DNA from: CAYNWT01 sp964450955
GTDB taxonomy: Bacteria; Planctomycetota; Planctomycetia; Planctomycetales; Planctomycetaceae
Reading direction: 5' to 3'
Assembly (NCBI GenBank): GCA_964450955.1
Contig: CAYVFI010000042.1
Coordinates: forward strand, 1 to 58,212
DNA: 58,212 nucleotides
Under the pieces are notes generated by a model, which was not told the origin of the DNA, did no database searches, and saw only the letters and a program-made list of their open reading frames with translations. Position numbers and translations under genes: made by a program. Shown piece by piece: positions 1-7,944 of this stretch (within the stretch, counting starts at the first letter, position 1; the number at the start of each line of letters is the position of its first letter).

Positions 1-59
1 CGCAAAGGTAGTGAGTAAGCAGGCGGGCTTGGTTGGCCGGTTGCGATTCAGGAATAGAA

Positions 60-89
60 AAAGCCACTCGTGTTTCCACGAGTGGCTTT
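60..89. terminator. Bidirectional intrinsic terminator hairpin
   Basis: Two perfect 13-bp arms (60-72 and 77-89) enclose a 4-nt loop. On the minus strand the stem is followed by a T-run (complement of the A-run at 58-62), so it can end minus-strand transcripts coming from the gene at 305-931. On the plus strand the T-run is short. The fold is seen directly; termination is inferred. Confidence 0.7.
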
Positions 90-153
90 GAGGTTCTTTG
101 AGTATTCAGCTGGGGCTTGGTTGTGCCTGGCCCCTCCCGCGGCTGAGACCGCG

Positions 154-177
154 ACCTCTCCCGCAAGCGGGAGAGGT
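154..177. repeat. Palindromic intergenic element (REP-like)
   Basis: A perfect palindrome with 11-bp arms (154-164 and 167-177) and a 2-nt centre, rich in CTCCC/GGGAG. It looks like the common CCTCTCCCGCAAGCGGGAGAGG intergenic palindrome of many bacteria. Positions 1-304 carry no gene I can support: they hold only the terminator hairpin, this palindrome and the 30-bp repeat at 275-304. Confidence 0.6.
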
Positions 178-274
178 GACTTGTTTGGGCTCTTTGTTGA
201 GTGCAGGTCCGTGAGGGACTTTAGCACTCGTAACCCCGCAACCGGTTCAGCAGCCCCCAACTTCTGGTTCCGCA

Positions 275-304
275 CCAACCGGATACCGGTGAAGCGGAAC
301 GCTT
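275..304 (-). repeat. 30-bp REP-like repeat, copy 1, abutting a stop codon
   Basis: Read on the minus strand, this 30-bp stretch is identical to 14484-14513. It contains an AAGCG/CGCTT hairpin followed by a CCGG-TAT-CCGG half. It begins directly after the TAG stop of the minus-strand gene ending at 305. Looser relatives lie at 37367-37392 and 55616-55642. Confidence 0.75.
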
Positions 305-931
305 CTAGCGAATGCGGCGTTCGCCGTATTTTGGGTCCTGGGCTGAAGTGCGTGTTGGAGCGGCTGAGTTTTGGTTGCCGGCAAGTGAACTGCCTGCATC
401 CTTCCAACCGGCAACGGACCAGGTTGGGTACTCTTCAATGACGGTTGTGCCAAGATCCTTCAGAATGTTGCGAAGGTTGGCTGACGTCATGTTTTCGTTC
501 TTCACGACACGTTGCAAAACGAACCGTTTGTTAGTTGGGATGTAAGCAAAGAACTTGCCGTTACCCAAACGGTCGTTGGCGGCCAGAAGTCGCAGTAGCG
601 ACATGCGAGGCACGTCGGATGATGAGCTTGGAATCTGATCCAACCACGCCATGACCCACAGAGTCTCTTCGTTTTGACTAAGAACGCTGGACATGGACAG
701 TTTCCATTCCTCGCCCTTGTAGACGGCCTTGAATGCGAAGTCGTATCGCTTTTCAACCTTCTCTGGCTTCAGACCCATAGCATCCAGGGTTTGGCCAAGC
801 TGGTTCTCTGTGAGCTGTCCGGCGACCGAACTCGCGCCGCTTTGAGCATTAACAACGCAAGCGATCATGGCGACGGCAACAGCCGCGCACAGACCGTTTC
901 GGAACAGTCGGGTCCATCCGCGATTCTTCAT
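305..931 (-). CDS. Secreted YbjN-like protein of unknown function
   Basis: A 208-aa protein. The start at 931 was chosen because a good AAAGGAGT ribosome site lies 8 nt upstream and residues 1-30 form a signal peptide (basic start, hydrophobic core, cleavage near VNA-QS); a longer reading would bury this signal. The mature part (about 35-170) has the feel of the YbjN / type III secretion chaperone-like fold: an alpha-beta pattern with a conserved W in the EEW and LWVMAWL segments. The last 40 residues are Ala/Ser/Thr-rich and probably disordered. The role is unknown; a binding or chaperone-like function outside the cytoplasm is inference. It lies downstream of the trpC/NUDIX pair on the same strand. 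A REP-like repeat begins right at its stop codon. Confidence 0.75.
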   Translation of the reverse strand: MKNRGWTRLFRNGLCAAVAVAMIACVVNAQSGASSVAGQLTENQLGQTLDAMGLKPEKVEKRYDFAFKAVYKGEEWKLSMSSVLSQNEETLWVMAWLDQIPSSSSDVPRMSLLRLLAANDRLGNGKFFAYIPTNKRFVLQRVVKNENMTSANLRNILKDLGTTVIEEYPTWSVAGWKDAGSSLAGNQNSAAPTRTSAQDPKYGERRIR

Positions 932-1005
932 TTGTCCACTCCTTTGGAACTGCCCTGTCTGGGCATGTCCGATCCGTCCGTGGATCGGCGTCTGCTTTGA
1001 TGATT

Positions 1006-1614
1006 CTAGTTGGGAAAGAGGTTTCGGAGACAGATCTCTGACCATGTCTCAAACTCATCAGATTCGCTGACGAGTTGTGCCGGTGGCGCAAACCCTGTGT
1101 CTATCATCGACGCTTCACGCGCGCGAACTTTTGGCTGGTCGAGGTCAAATATGTGAACCAGACCTAAATGAACACGGCCAACTTCACTTTCATCGTCGTT
1201 AATCAGGCCGACAAGATTCTCTGTCCAGCCAGAATCGAGGTAAATCTCCTCCTCTATCTCCCTTCGCATGCCTTCGCGATATGCCCCGGCCTCAGCTTTT
1301 TCGTCAATTGACGAAATATGCCCACCTACCCCAATTGAACGTTTGGCGTGCAATCTGGCTTCACCAGTTTCTTTGCCACGGCGGTAGTAGAAGACCTCAC
1401 CCTGACAGCGAAAGATGCAGTACGGGATCAGTTGCTTGAAGCTGGGGTCTTCTTCCATCTCGGGTCGCGGCCGGTAGCTGGTGTAGGCCGGACCCAACAG
1501 CGCCTTCATGTACGGTTCGGCGTCGCCGCAGAAGCCCTGAAAGTGCCCGATTTCGTGGAACACGGACGTGGGAACGACCAGAACCTGTTCGACTTGTTCG
1601 TTGGTGGCTGTCAT
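1006..1614 (-). CDS. NUDIX domain protein
   Basis: A 202-aa protein. The start at 1614 is supported by an AAGGA site 8 nt upstream and by its position 10 bp after the trpC stop. A NUDIX-like box lies at about 98-127: GGH, then REGMRREIEEEIY with the typical R-E-x-x-E-E helix of Mg-dependent pyrophosphohydrolases. The spacing between the first Gly and the REUXEE helix is longer than the standard G-x5-E-x7-REUXEE-x-GU, so the loop is atypical. NUDIX enzymes cleave nucleoside diphosphate-X bonds; the substrate cannot be read from sequence. Tight spacing implies cotranscription with trpC, but no link to tryptophan synthesis is known. Probably cytoplasmic. Confidence 0.85.
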   Translation of the reverse strand: MTATNEQVEQVLVVPTSVFHEIGHFQGFCGDAEPYMKALLGPAYTSYRPRPEMEEDPSFKQLIPYCIFRCQGEVFYYRRGKETGEARLHAKRSIGVGGHISSIDEKAEAGAYREGMRREIEEEIYLDSGWTENLVGLINDDESEVGRVHLGLVHIFDLDQPKVRAREASMIDTGFAPPAQLVSESDEFETWSEICLRNLFPN

Positions 1615-1624
1615 CTTTGTTTCC

Positions 1625-2404
1625 TTACGTTGCCAGGCCCAGTTCTCGGATTGCGTCTCCGGGGGTGTCTGCCCGCATGAGTGTTTCGCCAATCAGCACC
1701 GCGCCAACGTTGGCGTCGCGCAGTCGGTCGATGTCTTCGCTTGTTTTGATTCCGCTCTCACTGACAACTGTGACGTTGTCGGGGATCTGTTCGAGCAGAT
1801 CTAAAGTGTGTTCGAGTCGGGTTTCGAAAGTTCGCAGGTCGCGGTTATTGATGCCGACCAAACGCGGCCCGACATCCAAAACCCGCTGCAGGTTGTCGCG
1901 GTCGTAGAGTTCAATAAGAACATCCATTCCAAGCTCGGTCGCTTTGTCGAACAGAACCTGAAGTGTCGGCTGATCAAGGCATTCCGCAATCAGCAAGACA
2001 CAGTCGGCTCCGGCAGTCCGCGCTTCGACGACCTGGTAGGGGTCGAGGATAAAATCCTTGCGCAGCACCGGTAGAGTGATTGCGGACCGCACGTCTTTAA
2101 GATGTTGCAGCGACCCCATGAAGCCAATTTCGTCCGTGAGAACACTGACGCACGCCGCGCCGTGTTGCTGGTAGGAACGGGCGATTGCGACCGGGTCGAA
2201 GTCTTCGCGAATCAATCCGACCGACGGTGAAGCCTTCTTGACCTCTGCGATTAACCGCACGCCTGGTTCAGCCAGCGCATCGGCAAACCCGCGTGGCAGC
2301 GGTGCGGTGTCGAGCAGTGGTTCGATATCCGATAGTGGAACCGCGGCTTTTGTCGTTTCAATTTCGCCCCGTTTACGGTCGACAATCTGTTCCAGCAGGT
2401 TCAT
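1625..2404 (-). CDS. trpC: Indole-3-glycerol phosphate synthase
   Basis: A 259-aa cytoplasmic TIM-barrel enzyme that closes carboxyphenylaminodeoxyribulose phosphate to indole-3-glycerol phosphate, the fourth step from chorismate to tryptophan. Family landmarks are all present: IAEVKKASPS (51-61) with the catalytic Lys, VLRKDFI (about 113-119) with the second Lys, GINNRDL (184-190) and VSESGI further on. The length matches the usual 255-270 aa of the monofunctional enzyme; no fused TrpF. No other trp genes are nearby, so the pathway is dispersed, as is common in planctomycetes. It heads a two-gene unit with the NUDIX gene and is divergent from the CPBP protease gene with a 73-bp shared upstream region. 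Confidence 0.97.
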   Translation of the reverse strand: MNLLEQIVDRKRGEIETTKAAVPLSDIEPLLDTAPLPRGFADALAEPGVRLIAEVKKASPSVGLIREDFDPVAIARSYQQHGAACVSVLTDEIGFMGSLQHLKDVRSAITLPVLRKDFILDPYQVVEARTAGADCVLLIAECLDQPTLQVLFDKATELGMDVLIELYDRDNLQRVLDVGPRLVGINNRDLRTFETRLEHTLDLLEQIPDNVTVVSESGIKTSEDIDRLRDANVGAVLIGETLMRADTPGDAIRELGLAT

Positions 2405-2477
2405 GCGTACTTCTCTGCGTCGGTCCGATGGTCGGTTCTGTTGATGGTGCGGTGGCCACGATACTTGGTCTGCTGCG

Positions 2478-3314
2478 ATGATACCGGCGGTTAGACTCGA
2501 CCGGAACTGTCCAGCAACTTACCGTATACGTGTGGAACCAATAGTCATCAGCTTCAGCATTCTGCTTAGCTCCATGGTCTGGACATGGGTCGCCGTGCGC
2601 AAGATGCGGAAGAAGCCGGTAATTGAACCGGCCGGCGTTCAGGACACAGTCTGCCTGCCCGCCTACGCGATCGCTGTCGGCTGGGTTCTGCTTAGCTTTG
2701 CGATGCAGTTTTTGCCTGGACTGACCGGCGGGGAACCGAAGCCCAGGACAACCGTTTCACTGTCCGGAATCCAGCAGTCGGTGATCTTTTCAGGTTGCCT
2801 GGCGTTTGTGCTGGCTGTTGTTTACTCAGTCGGAAACAACAAGAAGCCAGAGAACCAGCTACCCGCGTTAAGAGCCGTCTCACTGGGCATTCTGGCGTTT
2901 GTGGCCAGCATTGGACCCGTGTTTCTGGTGATGATTGCGATTCAATACGCCCTGGGACCGAACTCAGCTTCGCACACACTTTTGGAGTTCATGAAAAAGG
3001 ACAAGACTCCGGAAGCGGCTCTTTGGGTCGGAGCGTCGGCTGTTGTGACGGCTCCACTACTGGAGGAATTACTGTACAGAGTCATCCTGCAGGGGCACCT
3101 CAGAACGCTAATTCACCGCGACAAAGCGGTTGTCGTGGTTGCGGTGATCTTTTGTGTTGCGCATGGGTGGCCAAACATGTTGGGGCTTTTTCCTTTGGCA
3201 ATAGCACTTGGCGTGCTGTACGACAGAACGAATAGTTACCTGGCCGTCGTGACCGCCCACGCTGCCTTCAACATGACGATGCTGTTACTTACCGTACTTC
3301 AGCAAACCTCTTAG
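2478..3314 (+). CDS. CPBP family intramembrane glutamic protease
   Basis: A 278-aa polytopic membrane protein. It carries the three CPBP (Abi/Rce1-like) motifs: EELLYR (about 196-201, the catalytic Glu pair and Arg), FCVAH (225-229) and HAAFN (261-265). About eight hydrophobic segments precede and surround these. Family members cleave prenylated proteins or peptides, or serve in bacteriocin self-immunity; the substrate here is unknown. An ATG at 2478 is taken as start; a GTG near residue 19 could also serve and would remove a poorly conserved leader. Stands alone, divergent from trpC. Confidence 0.9.
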   Translation: MIPAVRLDRNCPATYRIRVEPIVISFSILLSSMVWTWVAVRKMRKKPVIEPAGVQDTVCLPAYAIAVGWVLLSFAMQFLPGLTGGEPKPRTTVSLSGIQQSVIFSGCLAFVLAVVYSVGNNKKPENQLPALRAVSLGILAFVASIGPVFLVMIAIQYALGPNSASHTLLEFMKKDKTPEAALWVGASAVVTAPLLEELLYRVILQGHLRTLIHRDKAVVVVAVIFCVAHGWPNMLGLFPLAIALGVLYDRTNSYLAVVTAHAAFNMTMLLLTVLQQTS

Positions 3315-3462
3315 ACTCTTATTTGGAAAACCTTACTTGTCCATCAGAGATGGCAAGACTGGCAGTTGAACGCAACCGATAGAAAAGATCGTGTCGTTAT
3401 ACAGCCAGGTCGATGGCAAGAATGAGGTTTTGCTTCGACGCTTCTGATCCCAGACCCAGCCC

Positions 3463-4659
3463 ATGGCCGAGACCGAAAAAAAATCAAAGCCGAAGCACTC
3501 CCACCAGGGACCTTTGAACCTGTGGCATGGCATGAGCCTCAAGCCCATGTTCAAGCTACTGGCCAAGCGCCCGCCGATGCATTGGTCTCGAGCCCACAAG
3601 ATTGCACTGTTGGGTCCGATGTGCGCGTACAATTCGTGCATGTCGCTGATTGAAGATCTTATCTTCGCGCGCAAAGTTCGGCAGACGGAAGTGAAGCAGC
3701 CGCCTTTGTTCATTATTGGGTTTTGGCGCAGCGGGACGACCTGGTTACACAACCTGATGACTCGCGACCCACGTGTGGCGTTTCCGAACTCGTACCAGAT
3801 GCTGTTCCCTCAGCACTTTTTGCTGACTGGCCTGTACGCGCCGCAGATGACCGCGTTCATGCTTCCCAAGACTCGGCCAATGGACAACGTTCGGTTCGGC
3901 TGGGACCTGCCGCAGGAAGACGAGTTCGCATTAGCGACCATGACGTTGTTGTCGCCCTACATCGTGACGGCGTGTCCCGACGACTTTTCGAAACACGCGG
4001 ATGGCTTTGACTTTGACGGAGCTCCACCAGAACAAGTCCAGCTTTGGAAAGATTCGTTAGAGCTCATCATTCGCAAGCTGACTTACAAGACCGGCAAGCC
4101 GCTGGTCATGAAGTCGCCCGGGCACACGCTTCGAATCCCCTTTTTGCTGGATCTTTATCCGGACGCAAAGTTCCTTTACATCTACCGGAACCCGTACAAC
4201 GTCTTCAATTCAGTGGTTCACATGCGTAAGACCATGTGCGTTGAGAACGAGTTCGGGCGCAGCAAGCTGCTGGGCCACGAAGAGGAAGCATTGCGAACTC
4301 TGGAGCTTGGTTACCGCGTTTACGAGCGAGATCACAAGCTGATTCCTGAAGGCAACCTGCATGAGCTGCAGTTCGAATCTCTGGAAGCCGATCCGCTGGC
4401 AGAGATTGAAAAAGCGTACTCAGCATTGAACCTCGGCGACTTCGAACCTGTCCGTGAGATACTGGCTCCGGAAGTTGCAGGCATGAAGCGGTATAAGAAG
4501 AACCGATTTGACGAGGACTCCGAGTGGATGAACCGCGTCTACGATACGTGCAAAGACGCGTATCAACGGTACGGTTACGACCGACCTCAAGCCGGCGGTC
4601 CGTCAGGTCCGCCCTCGTCGTCCGCCAGTTCAGGCCCGGTCGCTACTGTTGGCAGCTAA
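3463..4659 (+). CDS. Sulfotransferase family protein
   Basis: A 398-aa protein of the PAPS-dependent sulfotransferase superfamily. The 5'-phosphosulfate-binding loop is clear at 86-94 (GFWRSGTTW), and the 3'-phosphate segment sits at about 233-255 (FLYIYRNP followed by a Ser/Val-rich helix). The enzyme should move a sulfuryl group from PAPS to a hydroxyl or amine; planctomycetes hold many such genes, and sulfated polymers or lipids are plausible targets, but the acceptor is not readable. The last 20 residues are Pro/Ser/Gly-rich. No signal peptide is seen. It precedes tyrS by about 100 bp on the same strand. Confidence 0.9.
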   Translation: MAETEKKSKPKHSHQGPLNLWHGMSLKPMFKLLAKRPPMHWSRAHKIALLGPMCAYNSCMSLIEDLIFARKVRQTEVKQPPLFIIGFWRSGTTWLHNLMTRDPRVAFPNSYQMLFPQHFLLTGLYAPQMTAFMLPKTRPMDNVRFGWDLPQEDEFALATMTLLSPYIVTACPDDFSKHADGFDFDGAPPEQVQLWKDSLELIIRKLTYKTGKPLVMKSPGHTLRIPFLLDLYPDAKFLYIYRNPYNVFNSVVHMRKTMCVENEFGRSKLLGHEEEALRTLELGYRVYERDHKLIPEGNLHELQFESLEADPLAEIEKAYSALNLGDFEPVREILAPEVAGMKRYKKNRFDEDSEWMNRVYDTCKDAYQRYGYDRPQAGGPSGPPSSSASSGPVATVGS

Positions 4660-4762
4660 CTTTCACCGGCTGATACTGTCTTCCTCAACACGCTGTGAAT
4701 GATCTGCCACCAAACAGATGTGCTCGCGGGTTGGTTATCGATCTTTGCATCGGAATGTTTCT

Positions 4763-6040
4763 ATGAGCGACATCTTCGCTGAACTTCAGTGGCGGGGTTT
4801 GATTCACCAGACCACCAACGATGACAACCTGCAGCAGTGGCTAAACGATTCACCGCGCGCGATGTACATTGGGTTTGATCCAACGGCCGACAGTCTGCAC
4901 GTTGGCAGCATGCTGCAATTGATGACGCTACGCCGGTTCCAAAAAGCGGGCCACAAGACCATTGCCCTGGTCGGTGGCGCGACGGGGATGATTGGTGACC
5001 CCAGCGGCAAGAGCAAAGAACGCACGCTGCTGACCGAAGACGTACTGCAGAAGAATGTGGATGGCCTGAAGAACCAGATGGGCCAGTTCTTAAACTTCGA
5101 CGGTGACAATCCATGTCAACTGGTCAACAACGTCGACTGGATGGGGAAGTTCAGCTACCTGGAATTCCTGCGCGACATCGGTAAGAACTTTCCTGTCAAC
5201 GTCATGATGGCGAAGGATTCTGTGAAGAGCCGCCTGCAGGGCGATACCGGTATCAGTTACACCGAGTTCAGTTACATGTTGCTGCAGGCGTACGACTTTG
5301 TGCACCTGAATCAGGCGCATGGTTGCGAACTACAGGTTGGTGGCAGCGATCAATGGGGCAACATCACCGCCGGCATTGATCTCGGCCGCCGCATGCACAG
5401 CGCGCAGTTGTTTGGCATTACCAGTCCGCTACTCACCAAAGCCGACGGAACCAAAATGGGCAAGACCGAATCCGGCGCGATTTGGTTGGATGCTGACAAG
5501 ACCAGCCCGTATGAGTTTTACCAGTACTGGATTAACACGGCCGACGAAGACGCTGGCAAGTGTTTGCGGTTCCTGACTGAACTAAGCGAAGAAGAAATTG
5601 TCGAACTGGACAAGTCGCGCGAGACTGATCCTGGTCAGAAGCTAAGCCAAAAACGCCTGGCTGAAGAACTCACGCGACTGTGTCATGGTGATGCCGGAGT
5701 TGCGTCGGCTCAGCAGGCAGCGAAGGTCCTGTTCGGCGGCGACATAAGCGGAATGGATGACGAGGCTCTGGGGCAAATCTTCGCCGATGTCCCCAGCTGC
5801 GAAATGGCACGCGCAAAATTCGAAGGCGAAGGATACTCCGTCATCGATGCGTTTGTGGACGCTGGCTTGTGCAAGAGCAAGGGCGAAGCACGCCGAACGA
5901 TCAAAGAAAACGGCGCGAATGTCAACAACGTGCGCGTGACGGACGAAGGCGCGAAGTTGACTCTAAGCGATCTTGCAAGCGAATCTTGTATCGTGCTGCG
6001 GCGAGGGAAGAAGAAGTACGCGTTGCTTCGATTGGTGTGA
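4763..6040 (+). CDS. tyrS: Tyrosyl-tRNA synthetase
   Basis: A 425-aa class I synthetase that charges tRNA-Tyr. The start at 4763 (MSDIF) fits the family; an upstream in-frame codon would add 15 unconserved residues. Visible landmarks: PTADSLHVGSM (about 40-50, HIGH-type), the tyrosine pocket region with GGSDQWGN, KMGKT (about 229-233, KMSKS-type) and a C-terminal S4 RNA-binding domain from about 358. Length is normal for the bacterial TyrRS-S type. Convergent with glnS: only 50 bp separate the two stop codons. A tRNA-Tyr(GTA) is encoded in this window at 56236-56318. Confidence 0.97.
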   Translation: MSDIFAELQWRGLIHQTTNDDNLQQWLNDSPRAMYIGFDPTADSLHVGSMLQLMTLRRFQKAGHKTIALVGGATGMIGDPSGKSKERTLLTEDVLQKNVDGLKNQMGQFLNFDGDNPCQLVNNVDWMGKFSYLEFLRDIGKNFPVNVMMAKDSVKSRLQGDTGISYTEFSYMLLQAYDFVHLNQAHGCELQVGGSDQWGNITAGIDLGRRMHSAQLFGITSPLLTKADGTKMGKTESGAIWLDADKTSPYEFYQYWINTADEDAGKCLRFLTELSEEEIVELDKSRETDPGQKLSQKRLAEELTRLCHGDAGVASAQQAAKVLFGGDISGMDDEALGQIFADVPSCEMARAKFEGEGYSVIDAFVDAGLCKSKGEARRTIKENGANVNNVRVTDEGAKLTLSDLASESCIVLRRGKKKYALLRLV

Positions 6041-6090
6041 AGATTAAGCCGAGCGGCATCAGGCCCCACACGGCTCGACCCAACCACAAA

Positions 6091-7770
6091 CTACTTTTTC
6101 TTCTTCTTGCTCCACGAGTCCCTCAGCGCCACGGTGCGGTTGAAGACCTGTTTGTCGGCTGTGGAATCCGGATCGACGCAGAAGTAGCCGAGCCGTTCAA
6201 ACTGGCATCGGTCGCCGATCCCAAAGTCGGCCAGTGATGGTTCCAGGTAGCAGGTTTCCAAAACCTTAAGTGAGTCTTCGTTGAGATTCTCTTTCCAGTC
6301 GGTTCCTTCGGGAACATCGTTTGGGTTCTCAACCTTAAACAGGTGATCGTACAGCCGTACTTCGGCGGTCACCGCGTGTTGTACTGAAACCCAGTGCAGC
6401 GTTCCTTTTACTTTGCGACCATCGGGCGAATCGCCGCCGCGGGTGGCCGGGTCGTAGGTACAACGCAGTTCGGTGACGTTTCCATCGTCGTCTTTAAGGG
6501 CTTCGGTGCAGGTGACGAAGTACGCGTATCGCAAACGAACTTCACGACCGACAGACAGGCGAAAGAATTTCTTCGGAGCATCCTCCATAAAGTCCGCACG
6601 TTCGATGTAGAACTCGCGCGAGAACGGAACCATGCGTGTTCCGGCTGATTCGTCTTCCGGGTTATTGATGGCTTCCAGTTCTTCGGTCTGACCTTCGGGG
6701 TAGTTGGTAATGACGACTTTCAACGGGTCCAGAACCGCCATTCGGCGTTCGCAGCGCTTATTAAGATCTTCGCGCTGGAAGTTCTCCAGAACGACTCGAT
6801 CAGTCACGCCGTTGAATCGAGTAATGCCAATGTGATCGCAAAACGCACGCATGGCTTCAGGTGTGAAACCGCGGCGACGAATGCCGCTGATGGTCGGCAT
6901 CCGCGGATCGTCCCAGCTGCTGACGACATCGGTTTGCACCAGTTCCAACAGCTTGCGTTTGCTCATGACCGTGTAGGTCAAGTTAAGCCGCGCGAATTCG
7001 ATTTGCTGTGGGTGGTGAATGCCCAGGTTCTCACAGAACCAATCGTACAACGGGCGATGGTTTTCGAACTCCAGCGTGCATACCGAGTGAGTAATGCCTT
7101 CAATCGAATCCGACTGCCCGTGCGCGAAGTCGTACATGGGGTAGATGCACCACTTGTCGCCGGTGCGGTGGTGGTGTTCGTGCCGGATGCGATACAGCAG
7201 CGGGTCTCGAAGGATCAAGTGCTTTGCTGCCATGTCAATTTTCGCCCGCAACACATGCGCGCCGTCGGGATGAATGCCGGACCGCATCTCGTGGAACAGA
7301 TCAAGGTTCTCCTGAACCGATCGGTCGCGGTGCGGGCTGTTTGTCCCTGGTGTGGATGACGTGCCGCGTCCCTGCCGAATTTGTTCAAGGTCCTGGCTGT
7401 CGACGTACGCTTTGCCGTCGTTGATAAGCTGACAGGCATAGTCGAACAACTGGTCGAAATAGTCTGACGCGAAGAACAGTCGATCTTCCCAGTCGAAGCC
7501 CAGCCACTTGACGTCGGCCTTAATGGATTCGACGTATTCGGTCTCTTCCTTCGCCGGGTTTGTGTCGTCGAACCGCAGGTTACACTTGCCGCCAAATTCA
7601 GCCGCGATGCCGAAGTTCAGACAGATAGATTTTGCGTGGCCAATGTGCAGGTACCCATTGGGTTCGGGCGGGAACCGCGTTTGGACAGCGCCGTTCCACT
7701 TGTTGGAATCGAGATCGTCCTGCACGATTTGGCGGACAAAGTCCAAGCGTTCGGTATTTTCGTCTGTCAT
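6091..7770 (-). CDS. glnS: Glutaminyl-tRNA synthetase
   Basis: A 559-aa class Ib synthetase that charges tRNA-Gln directly. HIGH-type motif at about 31-45 (PPEPNGYLHIGHAKS), SIEGITHS in the tRNA-recognition region, VMSKRK (about 268-273), then the two beta-barrel anticodon-binding domains. The C-terminus ends with a run of lysines. Length is as in E. coli GlnRS (554 aa). Direct glutaminylation is limited to some bacterial groups, among them planctomycetes and gammaproteobacteria, which helps place the host. A tRNA-Gln(CTG) lies at 55543-55613. The gene is convergent with tyrS. Confidence 0.97.
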   Translation of the reverse strand: MTDENTERLDFVRQIVQDDLDSNKWNGAVQTRFPPEPNGYLHIGHAKSICLNFGIAAEFGGKCNLRFDDTNPAKEETEYVESIKADVKWLGFDWEDRLFFASDYFDQLFDYACQLINDGKAYVDSQDLEQIRQGRGTSSTPGTNSPHRDRSVQENLDLFHEMRSGIHPDGAHVLRAKIDMAAKHLILRDPLLYRIRHEHHHRTGDKWCIYPMYDFAHGQSDSIEGITHSVCTLEFENHRPLYDWFCENLGIHHPQQIEFARLNLTYTVMSKRKLLELVQTDVVSSWDDPRMPTISGIRRRGFTPEAMRAFCDHIGITRFNGVTDRVVLENFQREDLNKRCERRMAVLDPLKVVITNYPEGQTEELEAINNPEDESAGTRMVPFSREFYIERADFMEDAPKKFFRLSVGREVRLRYAYFVTCTEALKDDDGNVTELRCTYDPATRGGDSPDGRKVKGTLHWVSVQHAVTAEVRLYDHLFKVENPNDVPEGTDWKENLNEDSLKVLETCYLEPSLADFGIGDRCQFERLGYFCVDPDSTADKQVFNRTVALRDSWSKKKKK

Positions 7771-7944
7771 CGATTAGCCTGTGCTTTTGTCCCGTGATCG
7801 AGCCAGCAGGACAAGTGTTTTGAACGTAGGGTTCGTTAGCTGTGGCCCGTTTTTTAGTTCAACAGCCCATATCGCGGAATAGTGTCCTTCTGCATCATTG
7901 CCAGAAGTGGTGAATCTCCCGTTTTCGATGGATACACTCCCTCC

